Below, piece by piece: positions 39,577-50,201 of a stretch of 64,000 nucleotides of DNA. The DNA is from Emiliania huxleyi CCMP1516 (lineage: Eukaryota > Haptophyta > Isochrysidales > Noelaerhabdaceae). How positions within the stretch are numbered: the stretch's first letter is position 1; every line of letters starts with the position of its first letter. The notes beneath the pieces were generated by a model. That model had not been told where the DNA came from. It saw only the letters and a list, made by a program, of their open reading frames with translations, and made no database searches. The position numbers and the translations under genes were made by a program. Location of the stretch: positions 1,160,894 to 1,224,893 of the forward strand of contig NW_005201092.1 in assembly GCF_000372725.1 (NCBI RefSeq), given 5' to 3'.

Positions 39577-40240
39577 ACTGTCATACTGCGACAACAAGTC
39601 GGCCTGCCTGCCTCCTATCCGAGGGGAATACCTCTTCCAAGAGGATGCGGCACGTCGCAACCAAGATTGCCTTCCTCCGGGAGCAAATTAAGGATGACAA
39701 GCGCGTACACATGTACCACATCCGCACCCAAGGCCAACTGGCGGACATCATGACCAAGCCGCTGGTGGCAAGTGTCTTTCTTCCATCCGCTCGTCGCTTT
39801 CGCCCTCGGGTAGTTAGCTGGGGGGCACTGGTGATCCCCAAACGGGCACTAGCAGCACCAACAGCCGAGCCACGGCATGTCGGCGCTGAGGGGGTGATCT
39901 GCGCGAGTTGCGGATACACCCTGGTCCCCCAGGTGTGAACGTCACGTGTGAACAGTCTCAGTAGCCACTGTGAGTCTCCCGTGACAGCCGTAGTGTCTGT
40001 GAGTAGCGGGGGAGCGAGTAGATAGCCGAACGGGGGTTTTCCCCGACCTCCCCGAGGTCGGCCAGCGACCTCCGAGAGGTCTTGCGCCGCTGCACCCGCC
40101 GGGTTTTGCGAGCCCGGAAACGCTGAAAAGTAGGCTAGTAAGCGGGTGTTCTGTGTGGCTTGAGTAGCGATCAAAGTTCTAAAACCGCCCGGAGGTGCTG
40201 TCACTCCGTAGAACGAACTAAGTAAACCTCACCGAGGTCG
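39577..40240 (+). mobile_element. Ty1/copia retrotransposon remnant: RNase H end plus LTR-like sequence
   Basis: YCDNKSACLPP (frame 1), then after a frameshift SKRMRHVATKIAFLREQIKD, then HMYHIRTQGQLADIMTKPL. This is the classic C-terminal end of copia RNase H (CDN..., H..., QLAD..TKPL). About 65 bp later a purine tract (GGGGGGCA) is followed by LTR-like sequence with four short palindromes of the ACCTCnnnGAGGT type (40050-40260). The rest of the element is absent on the left, and the N gap interrupts the right. Confidence 0.75.
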
Positions 40241-40326
40241 CCACTCAACCTCCCGGAGGTCATACCGGCGCACGCATTGGGCGTCGCCGAGAGCTCCCAA
40301 AGCTGACCTGTGTGGCTGCTTGTGCT

Positions 40327-40426
40327 NNNNNNNNNNNNNNNNNNNNNNNNNNNNNNNNNNNNNNNNNNNNNNNNNNNNNNNNNNNNNNNNNNNNNNNNNN
40401 NNNNNNNNNNNNNNNNNNNNNNNNNN
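40327..40426. other. Assembly gap (100 N)
   Basis: Exactly 100 unknown bases next to a long inverted repeat, which probably caused the break. Confidence 0.99.
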
Positions 40427-41070
40427 GGCGAGCCGGTGAGGCCAGATGAGGCGACGTGTGAGGCGAGATGAAGCGTGGTGAGGCGAGATGAAGCGAGGTG
40501 AGCCGAGATGAAGCGAGGTGAGGCGAGATGAGGCGAGATGAGGCGAGACTAAGAGGCGAGATGAAGCGGGATGTTGTGTGGCAGCAAGTGCTGCCAAGCA
40601 GGCAGCACAAGCAGCCACACAACCCCAAAGCTCACTTGTATGGCTGCTTGTGCTGCCTGCTTGGCAGCACAAGCAGCCACACAACATCCCGCTTCATCTC
40701 GCCTCCTAGTCTCGCCTCATCTCGCCTCATCTCGCCTCACCTCGCTTCATCTCGCCTCACCTCGCTTCATCTCGCCTCACCTCGCCTCATCTCGCCTCAC
40801 ACCTCGCCTCATCTCGCCTCACCCGCTCGCCTCATCTCGCCTCACCTCGCCTCATCTCGCCGAGGTACACCTCGCCTCATCTCGCCTCATCTCGCCTCAT
40901 CTCGCCTCATCTCGCCTCATCTCGCCACTCGCCTCATCTCGCCTCATCTCGCCTCACCTCGCCTCATCTCGCCTCATCTCGCCTCACCTCGCCTCATCTC
41001 GCCTCATCTCGCCTCATCGCCCCTCACCTCGCCTCACCTCGCCTCATCTCGCCTCATCTCGCCCCGCATT
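40427..41070. repeat. Long inverted repeat and CTCGCCTCAT satellite
   Basis: A palindrome centred near 40630: the left arm (about 40430-40622, GAGGCGAGATGAAGCGGGAT... and CAAGCAGGCAGCACAAGCAG) is mirrored by 40640-40800 with few mismatches. Outward it merges into a 10-bp CTCGCCTCAT/CTCGCCTCAC satellite up to 41070. Very long meaningless open frames result. Confidence 0.9.
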
Positions 41071-41094
41071 TTTTTCTTTTCTAGACCACTCCGA

Positions 41095-41212
41095 GACCGA
41101 CCCAAGACCGACCCGAGACCCGAGATCGACCCGAGATCGACCCGAGATCGACCCGAGATCGACTCGAGATCGACACGAGATCGACCCGAGATCGACCCGA
41201 GACCGGCACGAG
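41095..41212. repeat. 11-bp GAGATCGACCC minisatellite
   Basis: About nine units of GAGATCGACCC with small variants, preceded by GACCGACCC-type degenerate units. Confidence 0.88.
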
Positions 41213-41728
41213 CGATCAACCCAACAATGCCCCAGAGCCCCCTCCGGGGGGACCCCCCCTCACCCCGAGTGTCCGTGTCCTTCGCGAGTCACCGATGGGG
41301 AGCGGGGGGGGGTGCGAGATGCACAGGGGAGGCTGGGGAGGGGGGGGTCCACTCTGAAGACTGCCGACCGCGGGGGGGTTTTGTCCCACAGGGTTTTACC
41401 CTCCGCGTGAGGATCGGCGCGGCGAGGGGGTAGGTTCGAATTCGCCGCGCAACATTTCACCCCCACAGGACCCCGCCCACCCCCCCTCATGGTCCCACCT
41501 AGTACCCCAATGAGCCTTCGCACCCCCTCCTTGCGCAGTGTCCCCCACTATGTGTCGCCGTTATCGGGGCACGCTATCCTGTGTAGTCAGGGCAAGTGGG
41601 GGCGAGGCGCAGTCCCTTTGACGTATGTATCTCTGGGTTCTGTCCCTAGTCTCGGAGGGGGGCTGAAGCTAAGAATTTTTTTTTTTTTGAGGGGCCCACG
41701 GCCCCCCCCCCCCCCCCCACAGCAGCCG
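41213..41728. other. G/C-run-rich spacer
   Basis: Several homopolymer G and C runs, a perfect 9-bp stem GCGCGGCGA/TCGCCGCGC near 41417-41450, then poly-T and poly-C just before the kelch fragment. No gene. Confidence 0.45.
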
Positions 41729-42395
41729 TCAAACAACCGCCACGCCGAGAGCAAACCGCGCCGTCGCCATCGGCGCCACCGCCTCCCACGCATTCGTCGC
41801 CGGGTCGTACCGCTCCACCGAGCTGAGAAGGTCGCCGTCATCGTCGATTCCGCCCACAGCATACAACTTTCCGTCGAGCACCGCCATGCCGTGAGACTGC
41901 CGCGCCGCCGCCGGGTCGTACCGCTCCACCGAGCTAAGGTAGCCCTCGCCGCCGTTGTACCCGCCAACAGCGTGCAGCTTGCCGTCGAGCACCGCCATGG
42001 CGTGAGAATACCGTGCGGTCGCCATCGGCGCCACCGCCTCCCAAGCGTTCGTCGCAGGGTCGTACCGCTCGACTGAGCTGAGGTTGTCGCCGCCGCCCCA
42101 CCCGCCCACAGCATATGCCTTGCCGTCGAGCACCGCTACACCGTGAGCCTGCCGCGCCGACGCCAACGGCGCCACCACCTCCCACGACTTCGCAGCCAAG
42201 TCGTACCGCTCCACCAGGTTGGACGCTGCGCCGTCAGCCTCACTCTCGCCGCCCGCCACGTAGAGCTTGCCATCGAGCACCGCAGTGCCGACATAGACTC
42301 GTGCCGTCGGCATCGGCGCCACAGCCTCCCCCTCCCACTCGTTCGTTGACGGGTCGTACCGCTCCAGCGAGCTGACAAACTCATCGTTGTCGGCG
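41729..42395 (-). pseudogene. Truncated kelch-repeat copy, F-box module missing
   Basis: Open frame with four and a half kelch blades closely related to the 38210-39382 gene (SSLERYDPSTNEWEGEAVAPMPTAR... AVLDGKLYAVGGIDDDGD). Upstream of FVSSLERYDP (42395) the sequence changes abruptly into the amino-acid transporter on the other strand, so the N-terminal module is lost. One blade also lacks its NAWEAVAPMATA part (YDPAAARQSHGMAV, near 41905). It ends in homopolymer C at 41710. Most likely a non-functional fragment. Confidence 0.75.
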
Positions 42396-44114
42396 ATCGC
42401 TCTCGCGGTGCCTCTCCTTCTCCTCTTCGGCGCCCTCAACGCGTGGGGCTTCCTTCTGATCGGCCGTGTCTGCGTCGAGACCGAGCAACCCTCGTACGTC
42501 GGCGCCTGGACCTCCCCTCGGCCCACGGCTCGCGGCCTTGCCCGCCGTCGCCTCGCTCCTGCTCTGCTCCACAGCAGCGATCGCCTGCGCCACCGTCATC
42601 GCGGACACCGGCACCGACCTGCTCGCCGTGCTGTTCGCGCTCCCGGCAGCGGACGTCTCGAGGACGGCGGTCCTCTTCGGCTGCGCCGCCTCCGTCATCA
42701 CGCCGCTCTGCCTCCTCCCCTCCCTCGCACCCCTCGGCACGGCGTCTTACTTTGGAGTCCGGTGCCCTCTCACCGCTCCACGCTGTTGGCCCAAGCGACA
42801 CGCCTACGACACCACCACCACCACCACCACCACCACCACCACCACCACCACCACCCAACCCCCCCCCCCCCCAGGTGTCCTCGTCACCGCCCTCTGCATG
42901 ATCGCCCGCCTCGCCGACGGGTCGTACGACGCCGCCGACGCCGCCGCGCTAGCGGACGCCGGCGCCGCCTCAGCAGAGGCGGCAGGAGGAGGAGCAGGCG
43001 GCGGTGGAGGAGGGCTCGGCTCGCTCCCTTCGGCCGGCGCCGTCGCCTCTGCGCCCGTGAGTGGCGCTGCGTCCGGGACGCGTCCAGGACACGTCCACGC
43101 TCCGCCCCTCAGGCGCCATCGCCTACTTTGTCTCTCTCGTCTCGAATGCCTTCCTCGCGCACTACAACGCTCCTTCCGTCCTCACGGCCCTGGCGCCGCA
43201 GCCGGCGGGGGAGGCCGCTAGGGTGGGGGCGCCGGAGGAGGAGGCCCCCTCGTGGCTTGCGGTGCGGCTGCGGCGCGCCGCCGAGATCAACGAGGAGTTC
43301 GCCGAGTACGCGCGCCGCCTGAGCCCTCCGCTGCTGCGCCGTCTCCGCATCGGCGGCGATAAGGGCGGCGGCAAGGGTGGCGGCGGCAAGGGTGGCGGCG
43401 GCAAGGGTGGCGGCGGCAAGGGTGGCGGCGGCGTCGCTGCCTATGAGGCGGCAGAGGGCGATACCTCACCTTCGGCGCCGCCTCGGACGCGAACATCCTC
43501 AACTCGTACGCCTCGGCGGACCCGCTTGCGGTGGTGGCGCGGCTCGGCGTCGGCGCGGCGGTGCTGTGCGAGTTTCCTCTGCTCGAGAGGCCCTTCCGCA
43601 CGACCCTCGTCGAGATGCTCAAGCTGCCCCCCGCCGCAGCAGCGAGGCTCGGCACTCTAGCCGGGAGGGGGTCGAGATGAGCCGGGATGCGAGTCGTTAC
43701 CCCTGCAGCGCCCTCTGGTGGCAGCCAGAAATCTCTGCGGTCTCATGCTGGGCGCACGGGGCCTGAACAGCAGAGCTCTCACCTCCAGCTGTCAACAGGC
43801 CCGCGGTCGTCTGCTCCTCGGTCGCGGCGCTCTGCGGCGTCGCCGCCCTCGGCATCGATCTCGACACGATCTCGGCGCTCGGAGGCGCCACGGGCGGCTC
43901 CCTCCTCATCTACGTCGCCCCCGCGCTGATGGCATTGCGCAGCTTCCCCCGCGGAGAGACCGACGGCATCCCGAAGATCGGGCAGACGCCGGCCGGGGCG
44001 GTGGTGATGGCGATGCCGAAGCCGCCGCCCGCGCAGCCGCCGCCGCCCCGCGGCGTGGCCGAGAGCGCCGCCCTCGTCCATTTGCATTTCGTGTATATTA
44101 TCTGTGTTAGCTGA
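42387..44114 (+). pseudogene. Amino-acid transporter (AAAP/SLC38-like), N-terminus missing and frame broken
   Basis: Family features: AVPLLLLFGALNAWGFLLIGR, LGPRLAALPAVASLLLC...IADTGTDLLAVLFALP, YFVSLVSNAFLAHYNAPSVL (the AAAP HYNAP-type motif), TLTFGAASDANILNSYASADPLAVVARLG and LCEFPLLERPFRT. Exons are separated by introns containing (CAC)n (42807-42855), poly-C and a GGCGGCAAG repeat (43370-43430). The first transmembrane helix and a start codon are missing: the sequence begins at the junction with the kelch fragment (about 42390). There is also a one-base frame change near 42505 with no room for an intron. Probably inactive, unless the assembly is wrong here. Confidence 0.6.
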
Positions 44115-44216
44115 GAAAACCGTCATGCGGAATCGACCCTCAAGGCGAAAAAACAAATTTCGGCTGGGTCCTTCGCGAAAAATCTTCAGGCGCTGTCACG
44201 CTCGACGACGTGCGGT

Positions 44217-46672
44217 GTGTGGAAGATGCCGAAGATGCCCATCCTAGATCTCTTCGCTGCGCTGAAGAGCGGTGACACCGATGCCGAGCTGCTGGCGATA
44301 ATTGCTGCGAGCCCAGGAGCGGCCAAGGAGAAGGGCGAGAAGGAGATGCTGCCGCTGCATTGCGCCATCGCGAGCGGCGCGTCGGAGGCGGTGGTGCTGG
44401 CGCTGCTGCTGGCCTACCCCGAGGCGGCCAAGGAGAAGGACGACGGCGAGAGGCTGCCGCTGCACTGCGCCGTCGCAAATGGCGCGTCGGAGGCGGTGGT
44501 GCTGGCGGTGCTGCAGGCCTACCCCGAGGCGGTCAAGGAGAAGGACGAGGAAGGAAAGCTGCCACTGCAGTGGGCCGTCTACGAGACCGACTACATCAAG
44601 GCGACCGAGGTCGAAGGCGAGTCGAAGGAGGCTGGGGCGAAGGTGATCTACGAGGGCCGCGCGATGGTCGTGAGCCGGGGCGTGGACAATGACGGCGACT
44701 TGAAGCTGAAGCCCGCCGTGGATGAGGAGGTTGTTCTGGCGCTGCTGCAGGCCTACACCGAGGCGGCCAAGGAGAAGGACGAGGACAACAAGCTGCCGCT
44801 GCACTACGCCGTGTCGAATGGCGCGTCGGAGGCGGTGGTGCTGGCGCTGCTGCTGGCCTACCCCGAGGCGGCCAAGGAATGGGACAAGTACGGGATGCTA
44901 CCGCTGCACTGCGCCGTCGGGAAGGGCGCGTCGGAGGCGGTGGTGCTGGCGGTGCTGCACGCCTACCCCGAGGCGGCCAAGGAGAGGGACCAGAACGAGA
45001 AGCTGCCGCTGCACATTGCCGTCGATAGGTGGAGCGCGTCGGAGGCGGTGGTGCTGGCGGTGCTGCAGGCCTACCCCGAGGCGGCCCAGGAGAAGGACGA
45101 GAAGGAGATGCTGCCGCTGCACTGCGCCATCGCGAGCGGCGCGTCGGAGGCGGTGGTGCTGACGCTGCTGCAGGCCTACCCCGAGGCGGCCCAGGAGAGG
45201 GGCGAGAAGAAGACGCTGCCGCTGCACTGCGCCATCGCGAGCGGCGCGTCGGAGGCGGTGGTGCTGACGGTGCTGCAGGCCTACCCCGAGGCGGCCAAGG
45301 AGAAGGGCGAGAAGGAGATGCTGCCGCTGCATTGCGCCGGCGAGATGGGCGCGTCGAAGGCGGTGGTGCTGGCGCTGCTACAGGCCTACCCCGAGGCGGT
45401 CAAGGAGCGGCGGGGCCGGTGGTATTATCCACCGCCTTGTGGAGACAAGAACGGATCCACCGCCGGATCCACCGCCGAATGTTGGTGGAAGTACGGCGGC
45501 GGCGACCTAGAGCCAGTCCTCGCGAGCAGCGCCGTCGCTGCCGTCGATGCACAATGGATCATCAATCACGCCGAGCAGGGCGGCGTTCTCACTCACCGCC
45601 AGGCACTGCCCGAAGAGGCCTTCCTTTCCCTTCCCGAACTCATCGAAGCGACTAGACCTTTCCAAGGGCTTCCCGTCGCCGCGCTCTCCTACCCGTGGCT
45701 GACCAAGGACCACCCCGACCCGAACGGCGACAACCTACGCCGAGTTGCACAAGCACTCAAGGCACTGCTGAGCGGACCCAACGCATTCCGGCGGCTAGGC
45801 GTCTTTTGGGACTTCCTCTCGCTGCACCAGCACCCCGACCCCGCCAACGGCGTCGTGCGCACCGAGGAGCAGAACACGCTCTTCAAGCAGGGCCTGGGCT
45901 GCCTCGGCACGCTCTACTCCCACCCGCAAACGACCGTGCTGCGGCTGACTAGTTTACCTGCCGGCCACAAGGAGGACCAGCTCATGGGCGCCAACGTGGC
46001 CAAGTACTTTGACCGCGGCTGGTGTTTCACTGAGGCTAGCTGGGCGAGCCTGACAAAGAACGGCAAGAAGTCACTCGACCTAAGCAAGATGCGTGACGAT
46101 AAGGAGTACGTTTGCGGTAGCCTTGTGACCGAGTGCACGAAGGGCGGTGGCCGGCGACCTCCCCTTCTGCCGTCTCGCTTCGCGGCGGAGCTGGAGACGA
46201 AGAGCTTCACCAACGGCAAGGACGACAAGCCGCTGGTGCAGCGGCTGTACGAGGCCGCCTTCGAGGAGCAGTTTGGCAAGGCTGAGGAGCTGGACTACGG
46301 CCACCTTGGCTGGGGCGACGCGGAGGCAGCGCAGCTGGCGGAGGTCCTCGCGAGCGGGGCAGCGCCGTGGCTCATGAAGCTCGAACTCCGCTTCAATCAA
46401 ATTGGCGACGAGGGTTGCAAGGCGCTGGCCGCTGCCCTCAAGGAGGGGGCCGCCCCGAGCTTGCAGGCGCAAGACGCACCCCCCCCCCCCACCCTCCCTC
46501 GCCCATACTCGCCCCACACTAATCGAACCTCTTCCTGCGTGTCGTCCAGGTCCTCCTCATGGGCAGCAACTCGCCAGAGCTAGATGCCGTGTGTAGGGAT
46601 CGCGGAATCACTCTCACGGCCGTGGCTGGCGTCGTGGCTCCCTCCGAGGCCTCCCTCCTAGAGCGTGGGTGA
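44217..46672 (+). CDS. Ankyrin-like repeats - HET-like domain - LRR protein
   Basis: Two exons, 44217-46466 and 46550-46672 (GC-AG intron), 790 residues. Residues about 10-400 hold ten ankyrin-like repeats of about 34 residues (LPLHCAIASGASEAVVLALL, AYPEAAKEKDE), nearly identical at DNA level. Residues about 430-690 form a globular domain with VAALSYPWLTKDHPDPNG, LGVFWDFLSLHQHPDP and RGWCFTEASWASL. This wording recalls the fungal heterokaryon-incompatibility (HET) domain (ALSYvWG...). The C-terminus is a short LRR of the ribonuclease-inhibitor type (LELRFNQIGDEGCKALAAAL). The second exon continues PSLQ/VLLMGSNSPELDAVC. This NLR-like order could serve recognition or immunity, but that is inference. 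Confidence 0.75.
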
Positions 46673-46942
46673 ATGAAGATGTGGAGTGTTAAGAGTTGCT
46701 TGCATGGTTGTTTGGTATTGACCGTCCAGCTCGCAGCTCCGCCGCGATCTTGAACTTCAGCTCTCGCAGCTCCCGCGCCGATCCGCTCTTGCCCTCTTCC
46801 GCGTTCCTCCGGCTCTCGTGTTCCGGCGCCGAGGCTTCCCGCGCGCTAGACGGCGAGATAATCTCTATTACCCCCCACCTGTAAACCTCTCTTTAAGGTA
46901 TTGCTAAACATCTCTCTCACAAACAAGCCTGAGTAAAGTAGT

Positions 46943-47335
46943 TTATGGGCAATGCCGATGCCACGCTTGCGATAAACGCGTCTCGAGCGCGGCCTTAATT
47001 TCATGTCGACTCACGTAGTCGTAGAACTCGAGGTCTGCGACCAAAGAGACGTGGTCGGACGGGAATTCCGCGCTTGGGATCGCCATGTGGCGCCGTAGCT
47101 CGTCAATCGGCGGCAGCGGCGCCACAGCAACCACGCGAAGCGTCTCGCGGCTGAAGCAAATCCAGTCGAGCGCGTTGGCGTAGCCGGCGACGCAATGAGT
47201 CGGCACGCCATGCGCACCGTACGCAGAGGCGAGGTCGAGGGAGTGGCACAGCGCGGCACCGCACGGAGGGAGTGGGTCAGGGGTCGGCTCGCCAGCCACG
47301 CCGGGGGAGGGAGGGCCGACGCCGTGCCTGTGGGC
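46943..47335 (-). pseudogene. C-terminal part of a PDE12/CCR4-like endonuclease-exonuclease-phosphatase protein
   Basis: Segment SLDLASAYGAHGVPTHCVAGYANALDWICFSRETLRVVAVAPLPP...PSAEFPSDHVSLVADLEF. The HCVAGYxxxLDWI and PSDHVSLVADLEF blocks match the last two motifs of 2'-phosphodiesterase 12 (poly-A/2-5A nuclease) and CCR4-type deadenylases; the catalytic SDH triplet is present. Upstream (47407-47642) a pure GT microsatellite interrupts, and I could not find the remaining N-terminal 300 residues beyond it. So it is a fragment, or the rest lies in an exon I did not recognise. Confidence 0.6.
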
Positions 47336-47406
47336 TTCGCTAGTGGTGCGGCCTACGCGTGTCCTCGCCCTTGCGGTCTTGAGAGGGAAGGGGAAGGGGC
47401 TGTGTG

Positions 47407-47645
<239 letters not shown>

Positions 47646-47785
47646 GCGCGTGCAAGCCGCCCTGAACGACCACATGGTGAGCGCGCCCGAGCGCACCGAA
47701 GCGCCGCGAGCGCCGACGAGCACTGCCGCCCCGCGCCTTGGCGTGGAGCGGTAGTAGATGATGCGGCGCCCAGCATGCTCTATCA

Positions 47786-49351
47786 TGCGTCGCCCCGCAG
47801 TGGCCGAGCCGACCGCCGTTCGACCTGGCGCCGAGTGGCTCCCAGATCGAGCGCGGCAGGCTCAGTCGCACCCTCGGGGGCGGTGGCGCGCGCGAGCGCC
47901 GGGGTATTTGGACCCGCAGTCTGGCAGGGGCAGGATTATCGTGGCTTGGCACAATTTCTATCGAGTTTTTTTGGGCAGTGTTGTGCGCGGTGTTTTAAAA
48001 TTCTTTTTGTTTAAAGTGGCGCGAACAGCTTCAGCTTTTCTCGCCCGCTCTGCTGAGGGCGAGGCGCCGAGCTACGGTTCCAACGCTGCAGCACTCTCCC
48101 TCTATTCACAGCAGAGATGGCGACGCGTCCTTACGCGCGTCCTCGTCCCCACCTGCTTTGCTTCAACGTGCTGCCATGGAGCCAGCGCGCCTCGCGCCAT
48201 GATTCAATCGCCATGGCCGGAGCGCTGTGGATCGCAAAGGCCCATGGGCCGCTGCGCAGGGCGGCACGCGCAGGCGCTACACAGATCAGAGCATTGGCGC
48301 CGAGAGCATTCATTTCCGCATTCAGTTGTCGTTGTTCTGTCGGCTCGAACAGCCCGTACAGCCATTCAGCGGCTGGTGGACGGCGCGCAGTCTCCACGCG
48401 GATCCGCATCTCGTGCACACCGCAAGGCGCCGCCACCACATGGACCAGCCCGATGGACTGTGTTTGTGGTCGGGGTGGACAGTTTGCTGTTCAGCGTATC
48501 ATTGAGCAGGATGAGATGAGCGTCTAGTGGTGACGCGGGTAACGGGCGAGGTCCTGGGTGCAGAACCCGCCCTGACTCTGCCGATCCACTGGATGCGACT
48601 CAACTGCTGATACCGAACTTGTGCTGGCGGGCAGTGATTTGTGAGCGTATCGTTCAAGATTGGGGTCAGCCCACCCAACGGATGGCCGTTCGGTCGTACG
48701 ACATTCGACTCGACTGTGGACTCACTCCGTGCCAGTCGTCAGCCGCCAGTTCAACGCTCGCAATGCGGTATGAACGCGGTGTCCGCGGCGGTGAGCTGCG
48801 CAGTTGGTCATTGTTCTTCGTTGCAGAGTCTTTTCTCGCATTGCTAGGCAACCCACCAAGGCCCATCGACGGCCAGCGCCCAAGGTCTGATTGTGCCCCC
48901 GGCTGTGCGTCAGCAGCGGCTTCAGACAGGGCCTGCGCTTGAAGGGGATTTTACATTTACGGGCTCTGCCAGCAATGCGTGGAAGGCGACGCGACGGTTG
49001 AAGGGTACTGTCCAGAAGGGCACTGTCGCTCCGGGTCGGGCGACGGTGCCGCAGTGTCGCTCCGGGTCGGGCGACACTGCTCGCGGCGTCCGGGTCCTGC
49101 GCCTCCCGACGAGGTCGGACGGCGTGGTATTCCGGCCGCCGCGCCTACCCCTACGCCCGCATCGACGTGGGAGACAAGGCCACCCCTCGATGCTACCTGC
49201 TACCAAGCGGTGGGGCAGGAGATTGGAGGGGCCCCTTGCCGAGTTCTTTTTCCGGTGTACCTGTGCTCGTGCCAGTGCGCGCCAGTCCCGTGCCCAGTGT
49301 TGTGCGAGGGAGTTTTGTTGTAAGATTCTTTTTCCTAGAACGGCGGTGATC
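47786..49351. other. Spacer without a supported gene
   Basis: No recognisable product. Notable only: TTTTAAAATTCTTTTTGTTT near 47993-48012 and a similar TTGTGCGAGGGAG...GATTCTTTTTCC at 49305-49338 just before the next gene, with a tandem CACTGTCGCTCCGGGTCGGG repeat (49020-49080). Confidence 0.45.
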
Positions 49352-49893
49352 ATGCTGTGTGGAGTCTCGCCTCGCCTGCCTCGCACGACGATCCTCCTCC
49401 TCCTCCTCCTGCACGGATCGCCCGCTGCGGCCCTCTTCGTCGGACCCCGCGTGCCCGGCGCGCCGCTGCGGGCGGCGCCCCCAGCGTTTGCTCCGCTGAC
49501 GCTGCTGCGCTCCACGCCCGCTGCCGCCGCCGCAGCGCTTGTCGCGGGCACCGCCTCGTCCGCGTCCGCGGCGGCGGAGAGCGGTGCGATCGCGAATCAG
49601 TTGGACGACAGGCTTGTCGTCGGCTTCGTGCTAGTGCGCGCCCCTGCCCACACCTTCACAGCCGCGCGTTCCTTTTATGCGCTTGCTCCCACCGTCTCTC
49701 CTTCCCCATTCCGCGCGTTCCTCTCACATCTCTGCGCCGCCGCCGCCCCCAGGTTCTTCTCGTCGCCACGGCCGCGCTCCAGTTCTCCCTCGGGGATGTG
49801 GCTGCGGACGAGGCCAACTTGCCCTCCTCGAGCGCCCGCATCAACGACCTGCGGCAGAAGCGGTCAAACTTCCTGCGCGGCCCTCCGCAGTGA
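49352..49893 (+). CDS. Small plastid-targeted (probably thylakoid) membrane protein
   Basis: Two exons, 49352-49633 and 49753-49893 (GT-AG), 140 residues. Layered leader: an ER signal peptide (TTILLLLLLHGSPAAALFVG), a Ser/Ala/Pro transit region beginning with Phe after the cleavage site as in red-lineage secondary plastids, then a second hydrophobic Ala-rich stretch (PAAAAAALVAGTASSASAAA) like a thylakoid signal. The mature part ESGAIANQLDDRLVVGFVLVLLVATAALQFSLGDV has one transmembrane helix; the tail is SSARINDLRQKRSNFL. It is sized like a small photosystem subunit but I cannot name it. AAGATTCTTTTTCC lies 26 bp upstream of the ATG. Confidence 0.65.
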
Positions 49894-50201
49894 GAGGGAG
49901 CCTTGGGCATGCTGGCGTTGCGTCTCGTGATGTGCGCGCGGGTGGAATGGCTGCCGCTGGCGGCTGGGACCACCGACCGCGGTTCCTGGTTCATTTTAGA
50001 TGGCTGATGGGCCCTCCGTTGTGTTTTCTTCTTCCACCCTGCGCAAAACAAAGGCAAGGGAGGAAAGGGGAGCGAGAGGATAAAAAGAAATCCGGCGCCA
50101 CGTGGGCGGCGGCGAGGTGTAGCTGCACACGCGAGTCCCCGTAGCTGCAAGCGCGCCCGACCCGCAGCAGCTGGAGGCCCTCGCCGCGAGTGCTTGTCGC
50201 G

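Noticed and set aside
40528..41433. 300-residue frame rich in 'SSRLISPHLA'
   Set aside because: Translation of the CTCGCCTCAT satellite and palindrome; no family resemblance.
41417..41450. TTCGAAT loop with a 9-bp stem as a possible tRNA T-arm
   Set aside because: No acceptor, D or anticodon arms can be drawn around it. It is only a hairpin.
48520..48600. GAGGTCCTGGGTGCAGAACCC as a tRNA B-box
   Set aside because: No matching A-box at a suitable distance and no cloverleaf.
48893..49351. Open frame extending the plastid protein upstream
   Set aside because: The extension is Arg-rich without motifs, crosses a tandem repeat, and would bury the signal peptide that begins at 49352.
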